This document shows, piece by piece, positions 25,416-33,989 of a stretch of DNA of 35,403 nucleotides (position 1 is the first letter of the stretch; every line of letters starts with the position of its first letter). Source of the stretch: Dysgonamonadaceae bacterium (GTDB lineage: Bacteria > Bacteroidota > Bacteroidia > Bacteroidales > Azobacteroidaceae); contig JAISUK010000064.1 in assembly GCA_031272075.1 (NCBI GenBank), positions 1 through 35,403 of the forward strand, read 5' to 3'. The notes beneath the pieces are model-generated. The model made no database searches and was not told the DNA's origin. It saw nothing but the letters and a program-made list of their open reading frames with translations. The position numbers and the translations under genes were made by a program.

Positions 25416-25711
25416 CGAGTGCGTCCCTAAACGGCTTAAAGCAAAGTTCGGAACAATCGAAGTTTACACTGTCTTGGAGTGGAGTCAAGAACGGCAATTT
25501 GATGAAGTTATGTGTTGCTAATCAATTTGACATATTGCTGACGATAGACAAAAATATGATACATCAGCAAAACCTTGATAGATACAATATTACTATTGTG
25601 GTCTTGAACTCCCACACCAGTAAAATAGAAGAATTAAGCTTGTTTATCCCATCATTTCTACAACAATTGCCTGATTTTCAAAAGCATAAAGCTTACTGCA
25701 TTGAAAAATAA
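25399..25711 (+). pseudogene. DUF5615 PIN-like toxin, frameshifted
   Basis: The start MKMLLDECVPKRLKAKFGTI reads in one frame (open 25399-25521), then the homology continues in the +1 frame with WSGVKNGNLMKLCVANQFDI, LLTIDKNMIHQQNLDRYNIT and a normal C-terminus ending at 25711. The switch falls at about 25470-25490. Asp in LLDEC and Asp in LLTIDKN are the conserved acidic residues of PIN-like DUF5615 proteins and are now in different frames. The total span (313 bases) is one base over a multiple of three, so a single indel suffices. Unless frameshifting or a sequencing error is involved, the toxin is inactive. It directly follows and overlaps the DUF433 gene. Confidence 0.8.
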
Positions 25712-25764
25712 ACAGGAAGTATGAGCCGATGTTTCTAATCTCCTCAGACAATATACCTAAAAAC

Positions 25765-25810
25765 AAAAAAAAGACGCTTAATACGGGAATCCGCAAAGCG
25801 TCTTTTTTTT
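25765..25810. terminator. Strong bidirectional intrinsic terminator
   Basis: Eight A plus GACGCTT (25765-25779) and AAGCGTC plus eight T (25796-25810) form a perfect 15-bp stem around a 16-base loop. The A/T ends give a U-tract on both strands, so it can end both the toxin-antitoxin transcript (+) and the second SusCD operon (-), which converge here. Confidence 0.92.
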
Positions 25811-25836
25811 CAAAATGAATACATTAACTCAAACTA

Positions 25837-26814
25837 CTACCATTCAATGGCCTGATCTTCATCGGGTATCTGGGTATTGAGTTTACGTTCGAGAATCAGC
25901 GAACCTTCCACATAAAACGTCAAAACGGTTCCATCCACCATGGTATAGTCCGTAAAAACGTAATCTATATTGCTGATGGTGATGATGCGGTGAAGCAAAT
26001 ACGGGCGGGTTTCGTCCATGTATTCCATCACCGAATAGGTAGCCGTTTTATTCAGCGTGAAATTAATCGTCGGATTGTCTGCCGACAAGGTCACTGTTTT
26101 ATTCAGTTCGTCAAATTCCGCTTTGATTTTGTAGAGAGAGCGGTCACGGCGATCCTCGTTGATGATACCTGCATAGAAGAAAATGGTTTTTTCATCTACT
26201 ACATAGGTACGTACTTGTTGCATATAGAGTGACTGATTGTCGCCCAGATGCACTTTCAATGCCGTACTGGAATACGTTCCTGAGAAATCGTTAAACGGAT
26301 TCACGCGAAGCAATGCTTTCTTGTAATGCTTGCGCGGATTCGCCACATAATCGTAGGAGGGGTCATCCACAATCGTCAACGGGAGCACCCATTTTTCTAC
26401 GAGGTCGATTCCTTTGAGAGAGAAATCGATATCCATCAGCGAGACATTTTCGCCCGACTTGATATCCACGGTAGCGGGTATTGAGTAATATTTATTTTCC
26501 AACACCTTATAATAATAGTCCGTTCTGTTTTGGAAACGGTCGTAATTCAACGCATCGAGGGTGTCGGGATCTACCGCTACGTGCACGGTCATATTCTGGT
26601 CGTTGGTTGTAGAGCCGCTGACAATGACTGGCAATTTATAAATGGTATTTTCATTTCCCTTGTAGCGTACATAAATATGGGATACTCCTCCATCTCCGAT
26701 CGGAGCTTTAAAAGAAATATAACGTTCAAATTGCTCTTCTTTCCATTCATCGTTGCACGATTCGATGCAGAATAGTACAGCGAACAGGCAGAGCGCACCA
26801 AATATCTTTTTCAT
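25837..26814 (-). CDS. Surface lipoprotein with DUF1735-type domain (SusE position), 325 aa
   Basis: A 325-residue lipoprotein (FCIESC, Cys20) with an acidic NDEWKEE stretch after the cysteine that favours surface display. The N-terminal half (about 30-165) resembles the DUF1735/BT_3987-type Ig-like domain common next to SusD: ISFKAPIGDGGVSHIYVRYK, then VNPFNDFSGTYS as a linker. The C-terminal half (about 175-320) looks like a lipocalin-like or DUF4361-type beta domain (KTIFFYAGIINEDRRDRSLY, TINFTLNKTATYSVMEY). Such proteins bind glycan at the cell surface. It closes the second operon, 21 bases after susD, just before the bidirectional terminator. The exact subfamily is uncertain. Confidence 0.78.
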   Translation of the reverse strand: MKKIFGALCLFAVLFCIESCNDEWKEEQFERYISFKAPIGDGGVSHIYVRYKGNENTIYKLPVIVSGSTTNDQNMTVHVAVDPDTLDALNYDRFQNRTDYYYKVLENKYYSIPATVDIKSGENVSLMDIDFSLKGIDLVEKWVLPLTIVDDPSYDYVANPRKHYKKALLRVNPFNDFSGTYSSTALKVHLGDNQSLYMQQVRTYVVDEKTIFFYAGIINEDRRDRSLYKIKAEFDELNKTVTLSADNPTINFTLNKTATYSVMEYMDETRPYLLHRIITISNIDYVFTDYTMVDGTVLTFYVEGSLILERKLNTQIPDEDQAIEW

Positions 26815-26835
26815 ACTTCAATAATTTGTTTATTG

Positions 26836-28902
26836 TTAATCATTATAAGTCCATCCGGGATTCTGTGTGAGCCGGTTGTTGCGTTTGAGTTCGCTATGAC
26901 TGATCGGCCAGAACCACATTTTATCCGAGAACGACGTGCGGAGCGACCATTCTGCTACCGGCTGGTGGAAGAGTTCTCTATCGTTCTTGCTCATCAGCAC
27001 ATTGCAACCGTAAATCGGCAATGATTCTTCCACATCGGCGTCGAGCCATCGGCGCAGGTCGTAGTAGCGTTGGCCTTCGGCCATCAGTTCGATCTGGCGT
27101 TCGCGTTTCAGCCGTTTGCGCATTTCCGTTTTGTTGCTGTAGACGCTTTCGGGATAATCGGCAATTCCGCCGCGGATGCGTACGGGCTGAATTCCCCGTT
27201 TCATCTGAGCGATGTCGCGGCTGATGGTATAGTTTTCACCTTTCCAAGACGGGATGGTATAGGTACCATCGAGTTCGTTCAGGGCTTCAGCGTACATGAG
27301 CAGGATATCGGCGTAACGGATGGCGGGTTCAGGCTTAGCGACAATTCGTGCCTGATCGTTTTCGAAGGCGTCGCGTTGGTGGATGAATTTCTTCGAGCCG
27401 ATGCCGGTACGCAGCCAATAAGCGTTGGCGGCGCTATAACCGTTTTCTTCGCCGCGATAATAGAAGATCTGCATATTTCTGTTTTCCGCGAGTTGGGCGT
27501 CGAGTAAATTCCAGAAGCTGCCATTGTAGGCCACGGAGGCATAGAAGCGCGGTTCGCGGTTGGCATACTGCAATGAGACGCCTTCCCTCAAGGGTTTGTA
27601 TTTGCCGTTGTTGTAGTCGTCTTGCGTGACAAATCCGGTTAAGCGGCGGCTGCCGTCGCCACGACCGATTTCACTGTCCTTGCCCGGCGCGTCGCTGCCG
27701 TCGTTCATATAATAGGCATCGATCTGTTTTTGTGTCAGTCCGTGCGTATTCCAACCTTTCGACGGGTTACGCGGCAATTGATGTTCTACCATTCGTTTCA
27801 TGCCTTCCCCACCCTGGTTTGTTCCGCGGGTAAAGATCAATTCCGGGTTTCCGGAGGCAGTCAGTGTGCCGTCAAATACTTGGCGGTAAGATTCTGCGGG
27901 GTCGATATTTCGCCAACCGTTTGGCCAGTCTTTTTCGGAGAAATTGCCGTCGGCAGGCGGAACTACCGTAGCAGGGTTGGAATCGTCGCCGGTGGTGCGG
28001 ATATAGGCCCAGTACAATTGGTAGATGCCCAGTTCGATCACATCCCTGGCGGCGGCGGCGGCTTTCGCCCATTTTTCATCCTGATAGTCGGGAGAGAGCA
28101 ATGGTCTTCCCGCGTCGTCGGTCAGTTGTTGCGCCCAGCTTTCGTTGTTTCCGTTGGCGATGGGGCTGGCGGCATACAGCAGGGCTTTGGCGCGGGTAGC
28201 CAAAGCGGCGCCATAGGAGGCGCGAGCCGAAGCGTCCTGGCCTTGCCGTGAGATGTCCAGTTTTTCCAATTCCAACGCTGCCTGTAGCATTTCTTTGGCG
28301 ATATAGTCCGCACATTCTTCGTAAGTGCTGCGCGGGGTAGCGATATCGTCGTAACTTTCGGTATAGTCGATGCCTTCATCGGGCAGGATGGGTATCGGGC
28401 CGTATTTGCGCAGCAGCAGCCAGTAGAAATAGGCTCTTGCGAAGCGCGCCTGACCTCTGTAGTCCACGATTTCGTCCTCGTTCAATTCTTCATTCATATA
28501 GATATTATGGATGAAAGTGGTGGCGTTGCGAATTCCGCGGTACGATCTCGTCCAAACGGCGGTAATTGTATTTTCGTCGTAATCGCCGGTTTTGAATTTA
28601 TTGTAAGACAATTCGCCGATTTTTTGGGCATCGTAGTCGCCATCACGGTCGCCGTAATACATATCGTCCGCGAAACAATGATATACGCCATTACCCTTAC
28701 TGGAAACGTCCATGTTTTCATTTGAGAAATCGGCATAGACATGTGCCAGCCATTCTTCGGTGTATTGTTTATTTTTGAACACTCTTTCCAGTGTCATGCG
28801 ATCTTCAAAGTATTGGTCGGATTCGAGATAATCCGAGCAAGAGAAGAACATTCCCGTTCCCAATACCGCAAACAGCATAAATATATTTGTTATCTTTTTC
28901 AT
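26836..28902 (-). CDS. SusD/RagB-type lipoprotein of the second operon
   Basis: About 688 residues from MKKITNIFMLFAVLG. An ATG at 28914 would add four residues and overlap the susC stop. The lipobox MFFSC is followed by SDYLESDQYFEDRMTLERVF, a SusD-type start. The body has ARFARAYFYWLLLRKYGPIPIL, ATRAKALLYAASPIANGN and PAIRYADILLMYAEALNELDG, and the end RLKRERQIELMAEGQRYYDLRR is standard. It is unusually long for the family, with a large insertion before TNQGGEGMKRMVEHQLPRNP. It pairs with the SusC gene immediately upstream. No enzyme gene in this operon identifies its ligand; D-arabinan fragments are possible because of the neighbouring operon. Confidence 0.95.
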   Translation of the reverse strand: MKKITNIFMLFAVLGTGMFFSCSDYLESDQYFEDRMTLERVFKNKQYTEEWLAHVYADFSNENMDVSSKGNGVYHCFADDMYYGDRDGDYDAQKIGELSYNKFKTGDYDENTITAVWTRSYRGIRNATTFIHNIYMNEELNEDEIVDYRGQARFARAYFYWLLLRKYGPIPILPDEGIDYTESYDDIATPRSTYEECADYIAKEMLQAALELEKLDISRQGQDASARASYGAALATRAKALLYAASPIANGNNESWAQQLTDDAGRPLLSPDYQDEKWAKAAAAARDVIELGIYQLYWAYIRTTGDDSNPATVVPPADGNFSEKDWPNGWRNIDPAESYRQVFDGTLTASGNPELIFTRGTNQGGEGMKRMVEHQLPRNPSKGWNTHGLTQKQIDAYYMNDGSDAPGKDSEIGRGDGSRRLTGFVTQDDYNNGKYKPLREGVSLQYANREPRFYASVAYNGSFWNLLDAQLAENRNMQIFYYRGEENGYSAANAYWLRTGIGSKKFIHQRDAFENDQARIVAKPEPAIRYADILLMYAEALNELDGTYTIPSWKGENYTISRDIAQMKRGIQPVRIRGGIADYPESVYSNKTEMRKRLKRERQIELMAEGQRYYDLRRWLDADVEESLPIYGCNVLMSKNDRELFHQPVAEWSLRTSFSDKMWFWPISHSELKRNNRLTQNPGWTYND

Positions 28903-28913
28903 TATTGTATACA

Positions 28914-31900
28914 TTATAAGTTAATACTTATTCCCAACGACACTGTTTTTGCCAACGGATAATCTTCACCCCTTGGGGTTGCCAGTTCCGGATCCCAGAG
29001 TTTGAATTTAGACCAGGTCAACAGGTTGCTGCCTACGATAAAGAGGCGGATGTTATTGCAATAGATTCTGTTGGCTAGTTGTTTGGGAAGCGTATAACCC
29101 ACATCCACGGTTTTGAGGCGGAGGTACTGACCATCGCGCAGCCAGAACGTGGAATTGCGGTAGTTGTTGGCATTGCCGCCGAAGCTCAAGCGCGGATAAG
29201 AAGCGTTCGGGTCTTCTGTGGAGGGGTCTCCGGAAATATCCGCCGCAATCCAGCGGTTATCGCCCATGACGCCTTTCATCACGGAACCCCATTCGCCTTC
29301 GCTGAAAGCATACACTGTTTTGCCGTAAGTAAAGAAAGTGGATTTGCCTGCGCCCTGGAAGTGGACACTCACATCCAATCCTTTCCAGTTGGCCGAAGCG
29401 CCCAAGCCGTAGATCAGGTTGGGACGCCGGGTAGCGCCGATCGCCACGACGTCGCCGTCATTGATCACCCCGTCGCCGTTGACGTCTTTGTATTTGATGT
29501 CGCCGGGTTGATAGGTGCCGAATTCCTGTTGCGGACTGTTGCGGATATCGTCGTAATCTTTAAACAGGCCGAGTGCGATCAAACCCTTGCATTGGTCAAC
29601 ACGGTAGCCTTCTTCCTGCTGGTAGGCATAGACATTGTTTTCTTCGTCTTTTTCCACCACCTTGTTTTTGCTGTAAGTCATATTGCCTCTGACCGTCAGG
29701 TTCACCTCATTGACTTTATGTTTCAACTCGAATCGACCGTCAAAACCTTCGGAGGTAACGATTCCCACATTGGCTTTGGGGGTGCTTTCCAGACCTACCA
29801 TTGCCGGCAGGTAATTACGGCTCATGTAGATTCCTTCGCGTCGTTCATCGAAATAGTCTACATTGGCCTGGAATTTATCGCCGAATATCGAGATGTCCAC
29901 ACCGAGGTCGTTTTTGGTAGCGACTTCCCAAGTGACGTAAGGTGACGCGACTTGGGTGTATCTCATTCCCGTATAGCTGCGATCGGTACCTGCGTCAGCC
30001 CATTGATAGCCATCAGCGTCGCCGGCGATGGTATAGAGATACGGGAAACGGTCGTCGCCGAGGTTGTCATTCCCTACCTTGCCCCAGGAATAACGGATCT
30101 TGAACATATTCACCCAACCCAGATTGGAGAGGAATTTTTCTTCCGCCACGTTCCAGGCGAAGGAAACCGCCGGGAAGAAGCCATATTGGTGCCCCACGGC
30201 GAAGTTTTCCGAACCGGTGTATCCGAAGTTGAAATCGACGAAATAGCGGCGATTCCAGTTGTAGGTGGCGCGACCTGCCAAACCCTGGTTGCGTTTGGAG
30301 ATGCCGTTTTTGATGTCGGAGCCGAGGTCAACGGTTTTCACCAGCGCGTCGCGCGTATATTTGAGCGCACCGCCGATATTGTGTCCGTCGAATCCACGGT
30401 CGTAGTTGAGCATCATGTCGAGAAATTCGCGCCGGTCGCCGGAAGCGGTGCTCGACTGAAACATTTCGGCAGGATCGGAGATGTGTGTGAATACCAGTTC
30501 ACCGGCTGCATTACGGGTACGTTCCGCCCGCCATTGTTCCGGCCATTTACGACGCTGAATTTCGTTGTAGTTGTTGGTGTCGTATCCGAAATGGCCGGTG
30601 AAACGGAGGCCTTTGGTAACGAAATCGAAATTTTGTTCCAGCGTGACATTGGTTTGAATTTTGTTTTCCCAGTTTTCGTTGAACCCGGTCTGTGTGGCGG
30701 CCACCCAGGGGTTTGTCTGGTTGCCGGTTCCCACAGCGGGCACGTAGCCATTGGAATAGAGGATTGGAGTACGGATTGGGGAATAACCGAAAAGTTCGCC
30801 CCAGACATCAGAGTCGCCCAATCCCGGACTGTTTCGTTTCGACAGTGAACCGGAGACGCCCACTTTCAGGACTGTGGAACGCGTGATGTCGATATCGGTA
30901 TTCATACGGTAGTTCCAGCGTCGGTAGTTGGCGTTGGTGTTGTAATCCGCTTTCAGGGTTTTGTCGGTATTGTACATCCCTTCGTCTTCCACATAGCTGA
31001 GCGACACATAATAGCGGGCAGTGGTTCCCCCGCCGCTCAGATTGAGGTTGGCGCGATAGCTCATCGCCCCGTCTTTGAGCAGCAAGTCTTTCCAATCGAC
31101 ATTCGGATAGAGGTCGGGATCGAGTCCCAGGCGGAGAATTTCCAATTCTTCCGGCTGATAGATGGGCTCAAAATTGCGGGTGATACGCGCTTCGTTCAAC
31201 AGGTTGGCATAAGTAAAGCCGTCTTCAAACTCCGGCGTAATGGTACGCGTATTGTACATTGTTTCCACTTTCACGTCGATCTTGATTTTGCCTGCTTCAC
31301 CGCGTTTGGTGGTGATCAGGATAACGCCGTTAGCGCCTTTCGATCCGTAGATGGAGGTCAGCGAAGCGTCTTTCAATACTTGGAAAGAGGCGACGTCTTC
31401 GACGTTGAGGTCGTTGAGGTCTCGTTCAAAACCGTCGACCAGCACATAAGCGCTGCTGCCGGCTCCGAAGGTGGAGATACCGCGGATCCAAAATTCCGAC
31501 ACATTCTTTCCGGGCTGACCCGAAACGCCCATCCCCATCACACCGGAGACATTTCCGATGATGGCGTTCGACAGGCTGGAGGTGGGGTTCATTTTCAACT
31601 CCGCCACATTCACGGAAGTCACAGCGCCCGTCACCGTCTGTTTGGTCTGAGCGCCGGTACCGGTGATAACCACTTCCTGCAGAACAGTACTGGCGGCTTC
31701 CACCATTTCGATATTGACTACTTTCTGTTCATTGATCAGCACTTCCTGTTTTTCGAATCCCAGGTAAGAGAAGACCAATTTTTTATATCGTTCTACTTTA
31801 ATTTTATATTTTCCATCGATGTCGGTTGTAGTTCCAAGACCCGGAGCGTCCGCCACGGATATTGTAACGCCAATCAACGGTTCTTTGTTGGCGTCAACAA

Positions 31901-31988
31901 CAACGCCCGTTACCTCGACGGTTCCCTGGGCGAAGACGCCGACAGCGAAAACCGACAGTAACATGCACATCATAATAAATCTCTTCAT
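28914..31988 (-). CDS. SusC/RagA-type TonB-dependent transporter of the second operon
   Basis: A 1024-residue outer-membrane receptor: signal peptide ending GVFAQ, a carboxypeptidase-regulatory-like domain (VEVTGVVVDANKEPLIGVTI, about 23-105), the SusC signature EVVITGTGAQTKQTVTGAVT, plug (EFWIRGISTFGAGSSAYVLV, then LTSIYGSKGANGVILITTKR) and a beta barrel ending in ISINL. It differs widely from the SusC of the first operon, so it is probably not a recent duplicate. It overlaps or abuts susD at the stop codon and lies 28 bases downstream of the glycan-binding protein gene. Ligand not known. Confidence 0.95.
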   Translation of the reverse strand: MKRFIMMCMLLSVFAVGVFAQGTVEVTGVVVDANKEPLIGVTISVADAPGLGTTTDIDGKYKIKVERYKKLVFSYLGFEKQEVLINEQKVVNIEMVEAASTVLQEVVITGTGAQTKQTVTGAVTSVNVAELKMNPTSSLSNAIIGNVSGVMGMGVSGQPGKNVSEFWIRGISTFGAGSSAYVLVDGFERDLNDLNVEDVASFQVLKDASLTSIYGSKGANGVILITTKRGEAGKIKIDVKVETMYNTRTITPEFEDGFTYANLLNEARITRNFEPIYQPEELEILRLGLDPDLYPNVDWKDLLLKDGAMSYRANLNLSGGGTTARYYVSLSYVEDEGMYNTDKTLKADYNTNANYRRWNYRMNTDIDITRSTVLKVGVSGSLSKRNSPGLGDSDVWGELFGYSPIRTPILYSNGYVPAVGTGNQTNPWVAATQTGFNENWENKIQTNVTLEQNFDFVTKGLRFTGHFGYDTNNYNEIQRRKWPEQWRAERTRNAAGELVFTHISDPAEMFQSSTASGDRREFLDMMLNYDRGFDGHNIGGALKYTRDALVKTVDLGSDIKNGISKRNQGLAGRATYNWNRRYFVDFNFGYTGSENFAVGHQYGFFPAVSFAWNVAEEKFLSNLGWVNMFKIRYSWGKVGNDNLGDDRFPYLYTIAGDADGYQWADAGTDRSYTGMRYTQVASPYVTWEVATKNDLGVDISIFGDKFQANVDYFDERREGIYMSRNYLPAMVGLESTPKANVGIVTSEGFDGRFELKHKVNEVNLTVRGNMTYSKNKVVEKDEENNVYAYQQEEGYRVDQCKGLIALGLFKDYDDIRNSPQQEFGTYQPGDIKYKDVNGDGVINDGDVVAIGATRRPNLIYGLGASANWKGLDVSVHFQGAGKSTFFTYGKTVYAFSEGEWGSVMKGVMGDNRWIAADISGDPSTEDPNASYPRLSFGGNANNYRNSTFWLRDGQYLRLKTVDVGYTLPKQLANRIYCNNIRLFIVGSNLLTWSKFKLWDPELATPRGEDYPLAKTVSLGISINL

Positions 31989-32016
31989 AATATATATGTG
32001 TTTATTCGGATTGTGA

Positions 32017-33471
32017 TTATTCTTCTATCTCTTCAAGGGCAATTTTGCGGATGCGGTGGTTTTCCCTGTCACCGATATAGAATGCGCCTTCCGCTTCGTT
32101 GTAGGCAATTCCGGAAGGCCGGTCGAAACGCGCTTCTTCGCGCAAATCTCCATCGACATACCCGTAGGGATTGGAGTTGAGGCTGGAGCTGCCGCGTCCG
32201 GCATAGGTGGACAACAACCCTTCGGGCGTCAATTTCCGAATGCAGTGGTTATACAGATCCGTGAAATAGAAGTCGTATTCGTCGCTTTTCCCTTCGGCCA
32301 CATAATCCGGATTCTTCACAAATACCCCCTGATAGGGTGTATCCATTTTTGTGCTGGTGCCTACGCCGTCGAGATAGCCGGAACTGGAGGTGGTGCCGCT
32401 AAAGATGTAGGGCGGATTAAATTCTCTTGTCGTCCAGTTGTAGTCGGTGCGCAGGATGTAATGCCGGTTGACAACCACAATATACGCATAGCTTCCCGTG
32501 GGGTGAATGATGATTCGGTATTCCCAGCTGGGGTCGAGGATGGTGAACAGCAATTTGCCGTACTGCGGCCACCGGCTGTTATCGGTGACGCCGACCACCG
32601 TCCCGCCGTCGTTGAAATATTTATTGATGTCGAAACGGAAAAATTCGCCTTTGCTGTAGCTATTGAAATACAATTCACCGTTGATCGGATGGATGGTGGC
32701 GGTATTACACTGCTTGTAGCGTGTGATTTCTTCCAGATTTTGAAATCCGGAAGCGCGTGACATCCTGATCGTATTCCGGTCGTTTTCTCCTCCGCGGTCT
32801 TCAGCGACGATCATATACTCCCCATCGAGCGTGAAATCAATACTGCGGGGGCGAGCAAAGTCTGATCGTTTTTTGGTGACGGTGCTGTCTTCAAAGTTGA
32901 TCAGATAAAGCCCATTGACATTGTCGAAGACCATCCAGAGATGTTTCGGGTTGACAGGATCAAACCGTAGCCAGGAAGATTCTTTGAATCCGCTGGCCAT
33001 ATTGAGCTGATTGTCGTCCTTGAATTTCCCGTCTACCCAAGGTTCGTCGCCGCGGTCGTTTTTATATCCGATCACGGTGGACACCGTCATTTTGCGTTTA
33101 AAGTCGAACAATCCGTCGGCTGACGCCACAGCTTGGCTTCCCGGGTCGCCGATGCGGACTTCAATATTCCCTTTATACGCTTTTTCCGGCACAAGCACGT
33201 AAATGGCTTGACCGTTTACTCCTATCACTTTGGCCTCTTTACCACCGATAAACACCTGAATGATATCAGGGTCGCTACCAAAGTTACTTCCATAAATCAC
33301 CAGTCGTTGCCCGGTGCCTCCTTCTTTCGGCGTGAAATCGGAGACCACTACCGGCTTTGATGGGTCGAAAGTTTCTGCTTCTGCACTGTCGTCTTTGCTT
33401 TCTTTGCAACTTTCAAAACAAAGAGCAAACATTACCAACGGCAATACACGAACTAGACTCTTAAGCATCAT
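32017..33471 (-). CDS. IPT/TIG plus NHL-propeller surface glycan-binding lipoprotein
   Basis: About 484 residues from MMLKSLVRVLPL; the adjacent ATG at 33468 is equally possible and one at 33483 adds four residues. Lipobox ALCFESC followed by an acidic KESKDDSAEAE stretch, expected at the cell surface. An IPT/TIG (Ig-like) domain occupies about 40-125 (VVVSDFTPKEGGTGQRLVIY, then GSNFGSDPDIIQVFIGGKEA). The remainder (about 140-480) is an NHL-type beta propeller with YDFYFTDLYNHCIRKLTPEG, then LSTYAGRGSS and a final EGAFYIGDRENHRIRKI. Proteins of this architecture serve as surface glycan-binding proteins with SusCD in Bacteroidota. Here it is the first gene of the operon, which is not the commonest order. 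Confidence 0.85.
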   Translation of the reverse strand: MMLKSLVRVLPLVMFALCFESCKESKDDSAEAETFDPSKPVVVSDFTPKEGGTGQRLVIYGSNFGSDPDIIQVFIGGKEAKVIGVNGQAIYVLVPEKAYKGNIEVRIGDPGSQAVASADGLFDFKRKMTVSTVIGYKNDRGDEPWVDGKFKDDNQLNMASGFKESSWLRFDPVNPKHLWMVFDNVNGLYLINFEDSTVTKKRSDFARPRSIDFTLDGEYMIVAEDRGGENDRNTIRMSRASGFQNLEEITRYKQCNTATIHPINGELYFNSYSKGEFFRFDINKYFNDGGTVVGVTDNSRWPQYGKLLFTILDPSWEYRIIIHPTGSYAYIVVVNRHYILRTDYNWTTREFNPPYIFSGTTSSSGYLDGVGTSTKMDTPYQGVFVKNPDYVAEGKSDEYDFYFTDLYNHCIRKLTPEGLLSTYAGRGSSSLNSNPYGYVDGDLREEARFDRPSGIAYNEAEGAFYIGDRENHRIRKIALEEIEE

Positions 33472-33549
33472 AGTGTAAAACATTAAAATTAATAATCAAT
33501 ATAAAAGATTCTCTATTTATTTATTCTCTATTCTAAAAATGTACAAAAT

Positions 33550-33600
33550 AAAAAAACCGATTATTCCACAAACACACGAGCATGTTTGCAGGATAAACGG
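33550..33600 (-). terminator. Terminator-like hairpin in the leader of the second operon
   Basis: On the minus strand the arms CCGTTTATCCTGCAAACA (33600-33583) and TGTTTGTGGAATAATCGG (33574-33557) pair over 18 positions with 14 Watson-Crick pairs, two G-U pairs and two mismatches around an 8-base loop, followed at once by seven T (33556-33550). It lies about 80 bases upstream of the first gene of the operon. It may be an attenuator, or the end of a short independent transcript. Confidence 0.6.
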
Positions 33601-33761
33601 GTATTACTCAGCTGCGAACGGAGAGCTAACTTCGGTTTGCCCCCCCCCGTTAACATTATTTTACAACAATTAACCGTGATAAAATAGCCTACAAGGATGT
33701 AGCGTCTACTGAAAGCAGGCAGTGCACAAATATGTGTCGTAGTTGTATTCATAAACATCAT
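33561..33761 (-). other. Possible leader ORF, 66 aa
   Basis: From the tandem ATG at 33761 (MMFMNTTTTHICALPAFSRR) a 66-codon frame runs to a TAA at 33563-33561, inside the 3' arm of the terminator-like hairpin. It contains a hydrophobic stretch YILVGYFITVNCCKIM and the nine-G tract encodes three glycines. It starts about 14 bases after the predicted transcription start. I recognise no family, and no convincing ribosome binding site or codon signal proves translation. Its stop position in the hairpin would suit translation-coupled attenuation. Confidence 0.3.
33640..33648. repeat. Homopolymeric tract of nine C (G on the minus strand)
   Basis: Nine consecutive C at 33640-33648, the longest G/C run noticed in the window, in an otherwise AT-rich leader region. 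It lies between the promoter at 33782-33812 and the first gene of the second operon. Such tracts slip during replication. Confidence 0.9.
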
Positions 33762-33781
33762 TCTTTCATGGTAATTTATGG

Positions 33782-33812
33782 CAAAGTTAATCAATATTTT
33801 ATAAATTCCAAA
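33782..33812 (-). promoter_or_regulatory. Consensus promoter upstream of the second operon
   Basis: On the minus strand TTTG (33812-33809), 19 bases and TAACTTTG (33789-33782) give a full match to the Bacteroidota housekeeping promoter (TTTG, 19-21, TAnnTTTG). Transcription would start near 33775, leaving a leader of about 300 bases before the glycan-binding protein gene, or a short transcript ending at the hairpin at 33550-33600. Confidence 0.7.
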
Positions 33813-33879
33813 AATTATATCAAAAAAAAATGATTTTGTATTTAGAAGATTTCAAAAAATACGCTCAAAAGTTTCTGGA

Positions 33880-33915
33880 ACGCAGATGACGCAGATTTAA
33901 AAGATAAACGCAGAT
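33880..33915. repeat. Three ACGCAGAT units in the intergenic region
   Basis: ACGCAGAT occurs at 33880-33887, 33889-33896 and 33908-33915, separated by one and eleven bases. The string GGAACGCAGATGACGCAGAT looks like a widely dispersed non-coding repeat that I have the impression of seeing between genes in many bacterial genomes; its origin and role are not known to me. Confidence 0.5.
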
Positions 33916-33943
33916 ATTCTTTTTTCTTCCCTAAAAAAGAATA
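33915..33943. terminator. AT-rich perfect inverted repeat
   Basis: TATTCTTTTTT (33915-33925) and AAAAAAGAATA (33933-33943) form an 11-bp perfect stem with a 7-base loop. It may be a secondary terminator for the leftward propeller transcript; the low GC content makes this weak. Confidence 0.35.
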
Positions 33944-33963
33944 AGTAATCCGTTACCTAAGTA

Positions 33964-33989
33964 CAAAAAATGCCACCGAGCCGGTAGCA
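33964..33989 (-). terminator. Intrinsic terminator of the propeller lipoprotein gene
   Basis: Reading the minus strand, TGCTACCG and CGGTGGCA pair over 8 bases (one G-U) around a GCT loop and are followed by six T (33970-33965). It lies 10 bases after the stop codon of the propeller gene, a textbook arrangement. Confidence 0.8.

Noticed and set aside
25399..25711. Programmed ribosomal frameshifting in the DUF5615 gene
   Set aside because: No slippery heptamer or downstream structure was seen at the junction, so a plain indel is simpler.
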